Shown here: piece after piece, positions 27,101 to 35,017 of the stretch
Layout: every line of letters starts with the position of its first letter
Position numbering within the stretch: the stretch's first letter is position 1
Source of the DNA: Sediminivirga luteola
GTDB taxonomy: Bacteria > Actinomycetota > Actinomycetes > Actinomycetales > Brevibacteriaceae
NCBI RefSeq assembly: GCF_014639315.1
Contig: NZ_BMFY01000002.1
Span: forward strand, 1-64,000
DNA length: 64,000 nt
Reading direction: 5' to 3'
Position numbers and translations under genes: made by a program
Notes under the pieces: model-generated
Seen by the model: the letters and a program-made list of their open reading frames with translations, nothing else
Databases searched by the model: none
Told to the model about the DNA's origin: nothing

Positions 27101-27854
27101 TGGTGAGCCGCAGATCCCGGTACTCCTCCATGTCCAGGTTGATGAACTTCGCGCCGGCCGGCGCCTCGGCGGCCTCCAGATAGAGCGGGGTGAGCCGCTT
27201 CACCACGTAGTCGACGGTCTCATCGAAGCCCCACATCGACAGCTGGGAGGCGATCGAAGAGACCTTGATGGAGACGTAGTCGACGTCGTCCCTGGCCAGC
27301 AGCCTGCGTGTCTCCTCCAGGTGGTGATCGGCCTCCGCCTCACCCAGCACCGCCTCGCCGAGCAGGTTGATGTTGAGCCGGTGGCCGCCCGCCTTCAGCT
27401 CGGCGACGGCCTTGCCGAACGGCTCCTCGCGCGCGTCGACGATCATGTGCCCCACCATGGAGCGCATCCGGGCACGCGCTGCCGGGACGACGGCTTGGGG
27501 CAGCAGCCGGCCCAGGAGCGAGCCGGCGGTGATCTGCGCCCGGTCCAGAGCCGAGAGCGCCGCGGGGGTGAACTCCGCCAGTTCCGCGAGTGCCTGCGCG
27601 GCGGCGCGCTGGTCCTCGGTGCGGATCACCCGGTCCACGAAGCCGACGGTGAAGTCCAGTCCCCGGTCGTCGGAGAGGACGGCGGCAAGCCGTTCGGCAG
27701 AGGCGTGCGGCCTGGCGGTGCCTGCGCTGTCCCTCAGCCAGGCGGCGACCTTGGCGGTGGCCGCCTCGGCCAGCTCGGCGAGCTCCTGTTCCGGGGAGCC
27801 GGTGGCGTTGCCCGGCGCGGGGTCCGGCGCTGCGGCCGGGACGGGTGCGTGCAT
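24108..27854 (-). CDS. putA: Bifunctional proline dehydrogenase / glutamate-semialdehyde dehydrogenase
   Basis: 1248 residues. Residues about 90-430 form the FAD proline dehydrogenase barrel (KVSSIASQLSMWGFDE, VRLVKGANLAMERV, AGHNLFDIAFAHLLGRR). About 540-1010 is the aldehyde dehydrogenase (VTPPWNFPLAIPLGS, VILTGASDTA, SAETSGKNALLI, catalytic Cys in GHAGQKCSAAS). A further 200-residue tail has only weak ALDH-like features. There is no N-terminal ribbon-helix-helix domain, so it should not repress itself as in enterics. The enzyme turns proline into glutamate and feeds electrons to quinone. Divergent from the two-HTH regulator gene. Confidence 0.95.
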   Translation of the reverse strand: MHAPVPAAAPDPAPGNATGSPEQELAELAEAATAKVAAWLRDSAGTARPHASAERLAAVLSDDRGLDFTVGFVDRVIRTEDQRAAAQALAELAEFTPAALSALDRAQITAGSLLGRLLPQAVVPAARARMRSMVGHMIVDAREEPFGKAVAELKAGGHRLNINLLGEAVLGEAEADHHLEETRRLLARDDVDYVSIKVSSIASQLSMWGFDETVDYVVKRLTPLYLEAAEAPAGAKFINLDMEEYRDLRLTMAVFSRLLSLPETRDLEAGIVLQAYLPDALGAMQELAEFAARRVDAGGAGIKVRLVKGANLAMERVHAELAGWPLVTCDSKQATDANYKLVLHWLLDRERMRGLRIGVAGHNLFDIAFAHLLGRRRGVCELMEFEMLQGMATEQAEAVSADTGQLLLYVPAVRPQEFDVAISYLVRRLEENAAQENFMSGILDLAPGNETFRREEQRFRDSLTTLSQILTAHGLRPPGAQHRQDRAAEELAAERAAHPGTGTGIMPGDAPGTVASDAPPGSDAGGDPSPHIAADGEALPPFRNEPDTNPALAANQEWARAAVERAVSPGWLDAQPVPDALAVNGVDALVATAREAGAAWAARPAIDRARILYRAADLLAARRGHLVSLAAAEVGKAVAQSDPEVSEAIDFARYYAHRALELEQVEHARFTPDRVIVVTPPWNFPLAIPLGSTVAALAAGAAVIHKPSGPAPHCAMALLQALWDAGVPREVLHGVSPDEGESGRLLISHPEVDRVILTGASDTAATFAGWRPDLAISAETSGKNALLITPSADRDLAVADLVHSAFGHAGQKCSAASLGILTGSVYDSERFRRQLVDAASSLVVDWPENLSATVGPLTEQPSAKLHRALTELEPGERWLLKPRQLDETGRLWSPGIKDGVRPGSFFHLTECFGPVLGLMRAKDLDEGIRLQNATEYGLTAGIHSLEPAEVRRWLAMVQAGNVYVNRGITGAIVQRQSFGGWKKSSVGLGSKAGGPNYLMQFGTWQDTLRGTEPVPGRGDGPAGTGEAAGDRTSPADPAAGGIGGLLGRLVRGGLLPGADLDWLRAAIADDSRWWEEEFGHGRDHTGLQCEANVFRYLPAQVTVRLGADADAASAARALAAGRRAGASLRLVVHPESPAAARTVAEAAAAEFGLEAPVVCDDEEFAAGLLQGRFHAEGQARVRHLGAVPAQLRGKTSARPEIALLDDPVTASGRVELRYWLKEQAVSMTLHRFGNPSPAFHALAEELRR

Positions 27855-27955
27855 GGTTCCTCGCTTGTGGCTCGTGGTCCCGTCGGGACGCTTCCGATGA
27901 GGGTCTGATGTGTGTGTCAGTGTGTGCCGTGGCGCTCGTCACTGAGAAGTCCCAC

Positions 27956-27992
27956 CTGACCGAGCACATCAGTTTTGATTCATAATTGGCTC
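27956..27992 (+). promoter_or_regulatory. Promoter candidate giving a nearly leaderless transcript
   Basis: CATAAT at 27981-27986 is a good -10 box. CTGACC at 27956-27961 is a modest -35 box with a long 19-base spacer. Transcription would start about 27992-27994, on or beside ATG 27993, and no Shine-Dalgarno sequence precedes that ATG. Leaderless mRNAs are common in actinobacteria. Confidence 0.4.
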
Positions 27993-29462
27993 ATGTCCGA
28001 TGTGCCGCGGGGACGACCCCGGATCCAGGAGACGGCCGACGACATCGTCGCCAGCGTGCTGGCCACGGCCGGCGCCCGGGTGGGCACGAGCGATTTCAGC
28101 ACCCGGCGCGTAGCCGCGCTGACCGGTCTGAGCCAGCCTGTCGTCGCCCGGTCCTTCGCCCGGATCCGGACCGGCGGATCGCCGCCGGGCCACGCGGCCG
28201 GCGTACCCCGCGAAGGCACGCCGCCCCCGCGCGCGGCGGCGCTCTCCCGCGCTTCTCCGCCCCTGGAGCTGGCGGAGTTCCGGGTGGCCTTTCCACGTAT
28301 CCGCATCCGATTCCGCCCAGCGGCCTCGCCCGCCGCGCCGGGCGAGGCGCGTGCTGCGCAGCGACGGGCCGCGGCGGTCATGGCAGCGCTGTGGGTATCC
28401 GGCGCCGCGGACTGGAGAGCGGCCGGTACCGGCACGACCGGTGAGGCCCCCACGACCCGCGCCGCCGACGGTTCCAGTGTCAGGGCGGGCGAGGAGCCCG
28501 AGGCGCTCTGGGACCCTGACGGCGGCGGCACGTGGCCGGAGTTCCTCGCTGCGGCCGGGCATGCCCTGCAGCGGTGCGCTCCCTCGCTCGAAGCCATTCC
28601 CGGCGATCTCCTGCGTCTTCTCGCCTCCCGCGCGGGCCGCGGACTGCACGGCGTGGACTGGAGGCGTGGCATGGCGAGGAAACGTGCCGCTAATTCTGAA
28701 TCAGATGTCCTCGCGGTGCCGGAGTTCCCCGCGCCTCAGCAGGGACCACCGGGCACGGACCGGCGCGGTCCCGGCCGCTGGTTGCCGCGCCAGCAGCTCT
28801 CCGTGACCGAGCAGATCGCCATCGCCTTGCGCAAGGAGATCATGAACGCCGGTTTCCGGGCCGGAGACCGCATCTCACCGGCGCCGCTGGCCGCCCATAT
28901 GGGGTTACCGGCCGGCACCGTCCGCTCGGCGATGGGGCGGCTCGCCGACGACGGCCTGCTGGCGGTGACGACGCGCGGCTTCGGCGTGCCGGCGGTCACG
29001 GGGGCGGATGTGATCGACCTGTACGCGGCGCGCCTGCACGTGGGCATGGTCCTGATCCGGGCACTGGCGGCGAGGCCCCGGCACCACCTCCTTCCCGCCC
29101 GTCTGGCGCTGCGAGCGGTCGAGGCCGCGGCCGCGCAGGGCACCAGCGCAGACGTCGACCAGGCGGATCTGCATTTCCAGCAGGAGCTCGCCGATGCCTC
29201 CGGGCTGGGTCAGTCCTCGCGTAGTTTCCACGCCCTCACTCTGCGGGTCCGCATGTTCATCTCGGTGCTCCAGCTGGACTACAGCCCCGCCGTGGACCGG
29301 ATCGTCAGCGACGACCGGCGGCTGCTGGCGGCCGTGGCCGCGGGCAGGACGGAGGAGGCGCTGCGCGTGTGGCGGGGGAAGCTGGACAACGCGGTGCGCC
29401 ATATGTCGGCGCTCTCACCCGAGTCCTTCGACGCGGACCTCTGGGAACGGCTGAGCCGCTGA
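27993..29462 (+). CDS. Transcriptional regulator with two DNA-binding segments: N-terminal HTH plus GntR/FCD half
   Basis: 489 residues. The N-terminal 60 contain a TetR/LuxR-like HTH look (GRPRIQETADDIVASVL, then FSTRRVAALTGLSQPVVARS). About 170 residues of Ala/Arg/Pro-rich linker follow. From about 265 a complete GntR-type winged helix (VTEQIAIALRKEIMNAGF, GDRISPAPLAAHMGLPAGTV, RLADDGLLAVTTRGFGV) leads into an FCD-like helical effector domain to the end. GntR/FCD proteins are normally about 230 residues with one HTH. Being divergent from putA, it may sense proline or a related acid. Possible misreading: the N-terminal part could be a small separate regulator fused by a lost stop. Confidence 0.7.
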   Translation: MSDVPRGRPRIQETADDIVASVLATAGARVGTSDFSTRRVAALTGLSQPVVARSFARIRTGGSPPGHAAGVPREGTPPPRAAALSRASPPLELAEFRVAFPRIRIRFRPAASPAAPGEARAAQRRAAAVMAALWVSGAADWRAAGTGTTGEAPTTRAADGSSVRAGEEPEALWDPDGGGTWPEFLAAAGHALQRCAPSLEAIPGDLLRLLASRAGRGLHGVDWRRGMARKRAANSESDVLAVPEFPAPQQGPPGTDRRGPGRWLPRQQLSVTEQIAIALRKEIMNAGFRAGDRISPAPLAAHMGLPAGTVRSAMGRLADDGLLAVTTRGFGVPAVTGADVIDLYAARLHVGMVLIRALAARPRHHLLPARLALRAVEAAAAQGTSADVDQADLHFQQELADASGLGQSSRSFHALTLRVRMFISVLQLDYSPAVDRIVSDDRRLLAAVAAGRTEEALRVWRGKLDNAVRHMSALSPESFDADLWERLSR

Positions 29463-29899
29463 GCGCGTCGGTCCGCTGAACGGGACCCGAGCAGGGCCAG
29501 GCCGCGTCAGACCGGTAACCCCGGCCACCCGGCCACCCCGGCCAGACGAACCCACACGCGCCCAGGTAGATGGAAGCGCGTCCGTTCACAGCCAGCGCTC
29601 GACGCGCGCCACCCTCAGCCCGGCACTCGTCGGTGGACCCCAGTCCCGTGCCCAGCGCGCGACCTGCGCCGCCCTCAGCCCGGCCTTTCGCGGGCCTGCG
29701 GCAGAACTTTTTTCACGCCGGGCATCGCCGCTGGTCAGCGCGGAGGAAGCGGTAGTCCTCGGCCACCGCGGAACCGGCTTCGCGCTGGGCAAACCTCCGA
29801 AGACCGTGCTAATCGTTTAAGTGAACGATTAGCCGACCGCGCCCTGCGAGAGGAGGAGCGCACCAGTACGCACGCCCGTCGTCTCGAGGAGTTGTTCTG
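29463..29899 (+). other. 437-base intergenic region with degenerate direct repeats and an operator
   Basis: No gene recognised. CCCTCAGCCCGGC occurs twice (about 29614 and 29668) inside longer degenerate copies starting near GCGCTCGAC and GCGCGCGACC. A GC-rich run of CCCCGGCCA-type repeats lies near 29519-29544. The perfect inverted repeat at 29808-29833 is annotated separately. GAGGAG at 29886-29891 is the ribosome-binding site of the next gene. Confidence 0.5.
29808..29833. promoter_or_regulatory. Perfect 10-bp inverted repeat, probable operator of the peptide-transport operon
   Basis: GCTAATCGTT (29808-29817), six-base spacer TAAGTG, AACGATTAGC (29824-29833). It is 67 bases before the first gene of the ABC transporter unit, whose last gene encodes a TetR regulator. 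Size and symmetry fit a TetR-family operator. The AT-rich sequence stands out from the surrounding GC-rich DNA and probably overlaps the promoter. Confidence 0.6.
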
Positions 29900-31468
29900 T
29901 TGTCCGTGCACCTTTCCCGGCGCACCCTGCTCGGCGGTTCCGTGGGCGCCCTCGGTGCTGTGGCGGCCGCGAACCTGTCCGGCTGCGGTGTCCAGGCCCC
30001 GCTGAGCATTCCCACGGCCGCCCGCACCGGAACCCCGGCCCCCGGTGGCGTGATGCGGATCGCCCGGCCGGCCGCCTCGGCGGCGGAGACACTCGACTCG
30101 GCCAGCTCCCTCAACGCCTACGAGTACCTGGGCGCGCTCTACAACCGCCTGGTCCGGCAGGACGAGGACGGCACCACGGTCCCGGACCTCGCCGAGGAGT
30201 GGGACTCCGATCCGACCGCCAGCCGGTGGACCTTCCGGTTGCGCCGCGGCGTGCGCTTCCACGACGGACGTGAGTTCACCGCCGAGGACGTGGTCTACAG
30301 CATCCGGCATGTGCTCGACCCGGAGATCGGCTCGCCGCAGGCCGACACCCTCGCCTCCATGTTCGGCCCGGAAGACGTCCGGGCGATCGATCCGCTCACC
30401 GTGCAGTTCGATCTCCAGGCGGCCAACGCGGAGTTCCCCTCTCTGCTAACCTCGTACCACTGCTACATCATCCCCGACGGCTCCGCCGCGGAGATCGGTA
30501 CGACAGGCATCGGGACCGGCCCCTTCGTCCTGGAGTCCTTCACCCCGGCCGGCCCCGGCGTCGTCGTCGCCAATGAGGACTACTTCGACGGCCGGCCCGT
30601 ACTCGACCGGATCGAGTTCTACTCGATCCAGGACGCCACCGCCCGCGTGAACGCGCTGCTGGCCGGGCAGGTGGATCTGCTCGCCCAGACCAACCTGGAC
30701 CATCCCACCGCCCGGGTCGTCACCGGCACGGCCGGCACCACCGTGGCCCGGGTGGAGAACGCCCAGTGGTACACCATCCCGATGCTCTACTCCTCGGAGG
30801 AGTTCTCCGATCCGCGCGTGCGGCAGGCGATGAAACTCGCCTACGATCCGGAGGCCATCCTGCGCACCGCCCTGCAGGGCGAGGGCGACGCCGGCTGGGA
30901 CAACCCCGTCCCGCCGGGCATGGCCGGGCGGCTGGACTACCAGCGGGAATACGACCCCGAACGTGCCGGCGCCCTCTTGGCCGAAGCCGGCAAGGAGGGC
31001 TTCACCACGACGCTGCACACCTCCGCCTACGAGGCAAACCTCACGCCTATCGCCACCGCCTTCGCCGATCAGGTCGCGGAGGCGGGGATCACGCTGCGGA
31101 TCACCAATGTCTCAGCCGACTCCTACTACACCAGCTCCTGGATGCAGACACCGCTCATGGTGAGTTACTTCGCCACCGGCCGGCCCCTCGACCAGCTGCT
31201 CAACCAGATCTTCCGCTCCGGCTCCGGCTACAACGAGTCCCTGTGGGAGAACCAGCAGTTCGACGAGCTGCTGGACGCGGCCCGCGCGGACGTGAACGAG
31301 AGCACCCGGATGCAGAAGTACCAGGACGCGCAGCAGCTCATCATCGACGAGAGCCCGCATATGACGCCGCTGTTCGGCGACCGCCTGGTGGGCTTGTCCG
31401 AGCGGGTCGTGAACTACCGCGAGTTCGGCTTCGAGTTCGACTACCTCGGCATCGGACTGGAGGACTGA
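29900..31468 (+). CDS. Peptide/nickel-type ABC transporter substrate-binding lipoprotein, Tat-exported
   Basis: 522 residues, SBP family 5 (TFRLRRGVRFHDGREFTAED, VVYSIRHVLDPE, RVRQAMKLAYDPEAI). The signal has a twin arginine at residues 7-8 (SRRTLLGG) and a lipobox LSGC with Cys29, so export by Tat and lipid anchoring are likely. TTG 29900 is chosen because GAGGAG ends eight bases before it; GTG 29906 would be 14 bases away. Five-gene transport unit plus TetR gene follows at short spacing. The cargo is probably an oligopeptide, given the peptidase-like hydrolase in the operon. Confidence 0.88.
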   Translation: MSVHLSRRTLLGGSVGALGAVAAANLSGCGVQAPLSIPTAARTGTPAPGGVMRIARPAASAAETLDSASSLNAYEYLGALYNRLVRQDEDGTTVPDLAEEWDSDPTASRWTFRLRRGVRFHDGREFTAEDVVYSIRHVLDPEIGSPQADTLASMFGPEDVRAIDPLTVQFDLQAANAEFPSLLTSYHCYIIPDGSAAEIGTTGIGTGPFVLESFTPAGPGVVVANEDYFDGRPVLDRIEFYSIQDATARVNALLAGQVDLLAQTNLDHPTARVVTGTAGTTVARVENAQWYTIPMLYSSEEFSDPRVRQAMKLAYDPEAILRTALQGEGDAGWDNPVPPGMAGRLDYQREYDPERAGALLAEAGKEGFTTTLHTSAYEANLTPIATAFADQVAEAGITLRITNVSADSYYTSSWMQTPLMVSYFATGRPLDQLLNQIFRSGSGYNESLWENQQFDELLDAARADVNESTRMQKYQDAQQLIIDESPHMTPLFGDRLVGLSERVVNYREFGFEFDYLGIGLED

Positions 31469-31472
31469 CCCC

Positions 31473-32456
31473 ATGGCACAACTCCTGATCCGGCGGATCC
31501 TGACCAGCGTCGTCACGCTCCTCCTGGCCTCGTTCCTGGTCTACTTCGCCACCAGCGCACTCCCCGGCGATGTCGCCCAGCAGCTCCTGGGCCAGGACGC
31601 CACCGAGGAGGCACTCGCCCAGATGCGCGAGGACCTCGGGCTGGAACAGAGCGTCTGGGCTGGCTACGCCGCCTGGCTGGGCGGCATCCTCACCGGTGAT
31701 CTGGGCACCTCGCTGGTGAGCGGGGAACCGGTCGCCGGCATCATCGGCGGCGCCTTCGGCAACACCCTGCTCATCGCGGTGCCGGCGATCGTGATCGGCG
31801 TGGCGCTCTCCCTCGCGCTCGGCGTCGCGGCGGCGGTACGGCGCGGACGCGGCGCCGACACGTCGATCTCCATGATCTCCCTGGCGGCGATGAGCATCCC
31901 GGAGTTCGTCATCGCCACGCTCCTGGTGCTGGTCTTCGCCATCGCCATGCCGGTCTTCCCCGCCGTCGTCCTGATGGGCGACGACGCCGGCCTCGGCGAT
32001 CTGCTGCCGGCCGTCTGGCTCCCGGTCGTCACGCTCGTGCTGGTGATGGCCGCCTACATCATCCGGGCGATGCGTTCCTCGACGATCGACACCATGGCCA
32101 CCGAGTACGCTCTCACCGCCGAGCTCAAGGGGCTGCGCCGCCGGGACGTGCTGCTGCGGCACGTGGTCCCGACCGCGCTGCTGCCGGTGCTGCCGGTGAT
32201 CGCCATCAACATCGCGTGGCTGCTCGGTGGCGTCGTCGTGGTGGAGACCATCTTCAACTACCCCGGCCTGGGGGCGCTCATGATCGACTCGGTCTCCACC
32301 CGTGATCTGCCCGTCCTCCAGGCCATCGCGATCGTCACCGCGACCGTGTACGTCTCGGTCAATCTGGTCGCGGACCTGCTGGCCATGCTGATCGACCCCC
32401 GGCAGCGCGGAACCACCCGGTCCCGCGCTGCCGCACCGAAGGAGGAGACCGCATGA
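31473..32456 (+). CDS. ABC transporter permease, DppB-like
   Basis: 327 residues with six membrane helices. N-terminal LIRRILTSVVTLLLASFLVY, LPGDVAQQLLGQDATEEAL and LTGDLGTSLVSGEPV are typical of DppB/OppB. The ABC-contact loop is EYALTAELKGLRRRDVLLRH. First of two permeases; its stop overlaps the next start as ATGA. The C-terminal cytosolic tail is slightly extended and basic. Confidence 0.9.
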   Translation: MAQLLIRRILTSVVTLLLASFLVYFATSALPGDVAQQLLGQDATEEALAQMREDLGLEQSVWAGYAAWLGGILTGDLGTSLVSGEPVAGIIGGAFGNTLLIAVPAIVIGVALSLALGVAAAVRRGRGADTSISMISLAAMSIPEFVIATLLVLVFAIAMPVFPAVVLMGDDAGLGDLLPAVWLPVVTLVLVMAAYIIRAMRSSTIDTMATEYALTAELKGLRRRDVLLRHVVPTALLPVLPVIAINIAWLLGGVVVVETIFNYPGLGALMIDSVSTRDLPVLQAIAIVTATVYVSVNLVADLLAMLIDPRQRGTTRSRAAAPKEETA

Positions 32457-33301
32457 GCACGCAGACCGCAGCGCCCCGCCAGAGACGGATCACCGCGGCG
32501 GGCATCGGCGCGGCCGCGGTCGTCGTGACGATCCTGATCGCCCTACTCTCGCCGTGGCTGACGCCCTACAGCGCGGTGGCCACGAACGCCGATGCCGCCC
32601 TGCTCGGTCCCACGCCGGCGCACTGGCTGGGCACCGACCAGTATGGCCGGGACGTCCTCACCCGCACGCTGGAGGGCGGACGCTACGCGCTCCTGGTGGC
32701 GTTCCTGGCCACCAGCATCGCCGTCACCCTGGGCACCCTCGTCGGCGCCGTGGCCGCCTACGCCGACGGCTGGCTGGACGAGGCGATCAGCCGCGTCCTG
32801 GACGCGATCCTCTCGGTGCCCGCCGTGCTGGCGCTGCTGCTGATCGTAACGGTCTTCGGTCAGGGCCTGTGGGTGATCGTGCTGGCAGTGTCCATCGTCT
32901 ACGCGCCGGCCGTCGCCCGCGTCGTCAGGGGCGCCGCCCGCCCGGTGGTCTCCAGCGGCTACGTGGCCGCGGCGCGGGCCCGGGGCGAGCGGGCGCTGCC
33001 GATCATCGGCCGGGAGATCCTGCCCAATGTCCTCGACACCGTCCTGGTGGAGTTCGCCATGCGCGCCTCCTGGGTGGTGCTGCTGGTCTCGACCCTGTCC
33101 TTCCTCGGATTCGGCGCGAATCCGCCCACACCCGATTGGGGCCTGATGATCCAGGAGAACCGCACCGCGCTGACCGTCGCCCCGCTGGGCACGGTGGCGC
33201 CCATCGTGTCCCTGGCCGTGCTGGTCATCGGGCTCAACCTCGCCGCCGACGGCCTGGCCAAGCGGATGGGCGTGGACCGGGCCGCGAGGGCTGCCGCATG
33301 A
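32453..33301 (+). CDS. ABC transporter permease, DppC-like
   Basis: 282 residues, about six membrane helices. HWLGTDQYGRDVLTRTLEGG is the DppC/OppC entry motif and YVAAARARGERALPIIGREI the coupling loop. LSFLGFGANPPTPDWGLMIQ is strongly conserved in the family. Pairs with the DppB-like protein. Stop overlaps the ATPase start as ATGA. Confidence 0.9.
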   Translation: MSTQTAAPRQRRITAAGIGAAAVVVTILIALLSPWLTPYSAVATNADAALLGPTPAHWLGTDQYGRDVLTRTLEGGRYALLVAFLATSIAVTLGTLVGAVAAYADGWLDEAISRVLDAILSVPAVLALLLIVTVFGQGLWVIVLAVSIVYAPAVARVVRGAARPVVSSGYVAAARARGERALPIIGREILPNVLDTVLVEFAMRASWVVLLVSTLSFLGFGANPPTPDWGLMIQENRTALTVAPLGTVAPIVSLAVLVIGLNLAADGLAKRMGVDRAARAAA

Positions 33302-35013
33302 CCCCGGCACGCGCCCAGGCGGGGGCCGATCCCGTCATCGACGTGGCCAATGTGTCCATCTCCTACGCCTCCGGCACCAGGATGGTCCCGGTGGCCCGGA
33401 ACATCACCTTCCAGGTGTACCCCGGCGAGGCCATCGCCCTGGTGGGCGAGTCCGGCTCGGGCAAATCCACCATCGCCAGGGCGCTGCTCGGATCGCTGCG
33501 CGCCGGCTCGCAGCTGGTGGGCGGCTCGGTCCGGGTGGGCGGCGCCGATGTGTTCGCCCTGCCCGCGCCCGAGCTGCGCTCCCTGCGCGGCGGGACGGTG
33601 GCACTCGTGGCGCAGAACGCCGGGCATGCCCTCACGCCGTCGTTGCGGGTGAGCACCCAGATCGCGGAGGCTCTGCGGGCGCACGGCCTGGACGCCTCGG
33701 CCGCACGCATCACCCGGCTCGCCGAGCTGGTCCGGCTGGGAGACCCCTCCCTCCTGCAGCGGTACCCGCACGAACTGTCCGGTGGACAGCAACAGCGCGT
33801 AGCCATCGCCATGGCGCTCGCCGCCGAACCCGAGGTGCTGGTCCTGGACGAACCGACGACCGCACTCGATGTCGTCACCCAGCGCGCCATTCTGGATCTG
33901 CTCGCCGAGCTGCGCTCCACCCTGGGGGTGGCCGTCGTCCTGGTCAGTCACGATCTGGGCGTCGTGGCGGAGATCGCCGACACCGTGCTGGTGATGCGCC
34001 GCGGGGCGGAGGTCGAGTACGGCCGCACCGCGCAGGTGCTGCGGGCGCCCGGCGCCGAGTACACCCGCACGCTGGTGGCGGCGGCGCCCCGGCTGGACCG
34101 CGACGCCGCGCAGGGCCCCGGGCCCGCTGACCCGGAGCACCGCGAGCCGTCCCGGGATGGGGCCGGAGCGGGCCAAGCCGCTCGGCCCGGCCCCGGCCCG
34201 GTCCTCGCCTGCCGCGGACTGGATGTGCGCTACCGGCGTGGCGCACCACTGGCGGTCAAGGGCTTCACCGCCGAGATCATGTCCGGTGAGACCCTTGCGG
34301 TCGTCGGCGAGTCCGGTTCCGGGAAGTCCACCGTGGCGCAGGCCCTCGCCGGCCTGATCGCCGCCGAAAACGGGGAGATCAGCTTCGCCGCGACGCCCTC
34401 GGACGCGGCGGAGGGCTCGGCTCCCGCGCCGCGCTCCGATCTGCTCAAGCGCGCCGGACGGCGGAGCCTCCAGGTGCGCCGCGCCATCCAGCTGGTCTTC
34501 CAGAACGCTGACCTGGCGCTGAATCCGCGCCGCACGGTGGGGGATTCCATCGCTCGTCCCCTGCGGTACTTCCGCGTGGTGCGCAGCCGGGCGCAGATCG
34601 CCGAGCGCGTCGAGTCGCTGCTGACCGAGGTGGGTCTGGACGGCAGCTTCGCCGGGCGGGTCCCGGCGCAGCTCTCCGGCGGGCAACGGCAGCGGATCGG
34701 CATCGCCCGCGCGCTCGCCGCCGAGCCCAGCCTGCTGATCGCCGATGAGATCACCACCGCGCTCGACGTCTCGGTGCAGGCGGAGGTCCTGGACCTGCTG
34801 CGCGCGCTGCAGCGGCGGCGCGGGCTCAGCTGCCTGTTCATCAGTCACGACCTCGCGGTGGTCCAGCGCGTGGCCGACCACGTCGCCGTGATGAAATCGG
34901 GAGAGATCGTGGAGCAGGGCACGGCCGGGCAGATCCTCATCGCGCCGGCCCATCCCTATACCCGGCAGCTGCTGGACTCCACGGTGGATCTCAGCACCGC
35001 AGTGAAGGAGTGA
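33298..35013 (+). CDS. Fused dual ATP-binding protein of the peptide ABC transporter (DppD-DppF)
   Basis: 571 residues containing two complete ATPase domains. The first (about 12-270) has GESGSGKSTIA, LSGGQQQRVAIAMAL and VLVLDEPTTALDVV. The second (about 302-560) has GESGSGKSTVAQ, QLSGGQRQRIGIARAL and LIADEITTALDVS. A Pro/Gly/Ala-rich linker joins them. Such DppD-DppF fusions are common in actinobacteria. The second Walker B has ADEITT, with Ile in place of the usual Pro. ATG 33298 overlaps the upstream stop, so the open frame before it is shadow. Confidence 0.9.
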   Translation: MTPARAQAGADPVIDVANVSISYASGTRMVPVARNITFQVYPGEAIALVGESGSGKSTIARALLGSLRAGSQLVGGSVRVGGADVFALPAPELRSLRGGTVALVAQNAGHALTPSLRVSTQIAEALRAHGLDASAARITRLAELVRLGDPSLLQRYPHELSGGQQQRVAIAMALAAEPEVLVLDEPTTALDVVTQRAILDLLAELRSTLGVAVVLVSHDLGVVAEIADTVLVMRRGAEVEYGRTAQVLRAPGAEYTRTLVAAAPRLDRDAAQGPGPADPEHREPSRDGAGAGQAARPGPGPVLACRGLDVRYRRGAPLAVKGFTAEIMSGETLAVVGESGSGKSTVAQALAGLIAAENGEISFAATPSDAAEGSAPAPRSDLLKRAGRRSLQVRRAIQLVFQNADLALNPRRTVGDSIARPLRYFRVVRSRAQIAERVESLLTEVGLDGSFAGRVPAQLSGGQRQRIGIARALAAEPSLLIADEITTALDVSVQAEVLDLLRALQRRRGLSCLFISHDLAVVQRVADHVAVMKSGEIVEQGTAGQILIAPAHPYTRQLLDSTVDLSTAVKE

Positions 35014-35017
35014 ACTC

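Noticed and set aside
27917-27945. TCAGTG-N17-CACTGA between putA and its divergent regulator as operator
   Set aside because: Arms are only six bases and lie in a GT-rich run, so chance is likely.
29600-29700. Direct repeats in the spacer before the peptide operon as insertion-sequence ends
   Set aside because: Copies are short and degenerate, not inverted, with no transposase or target-site duplication.
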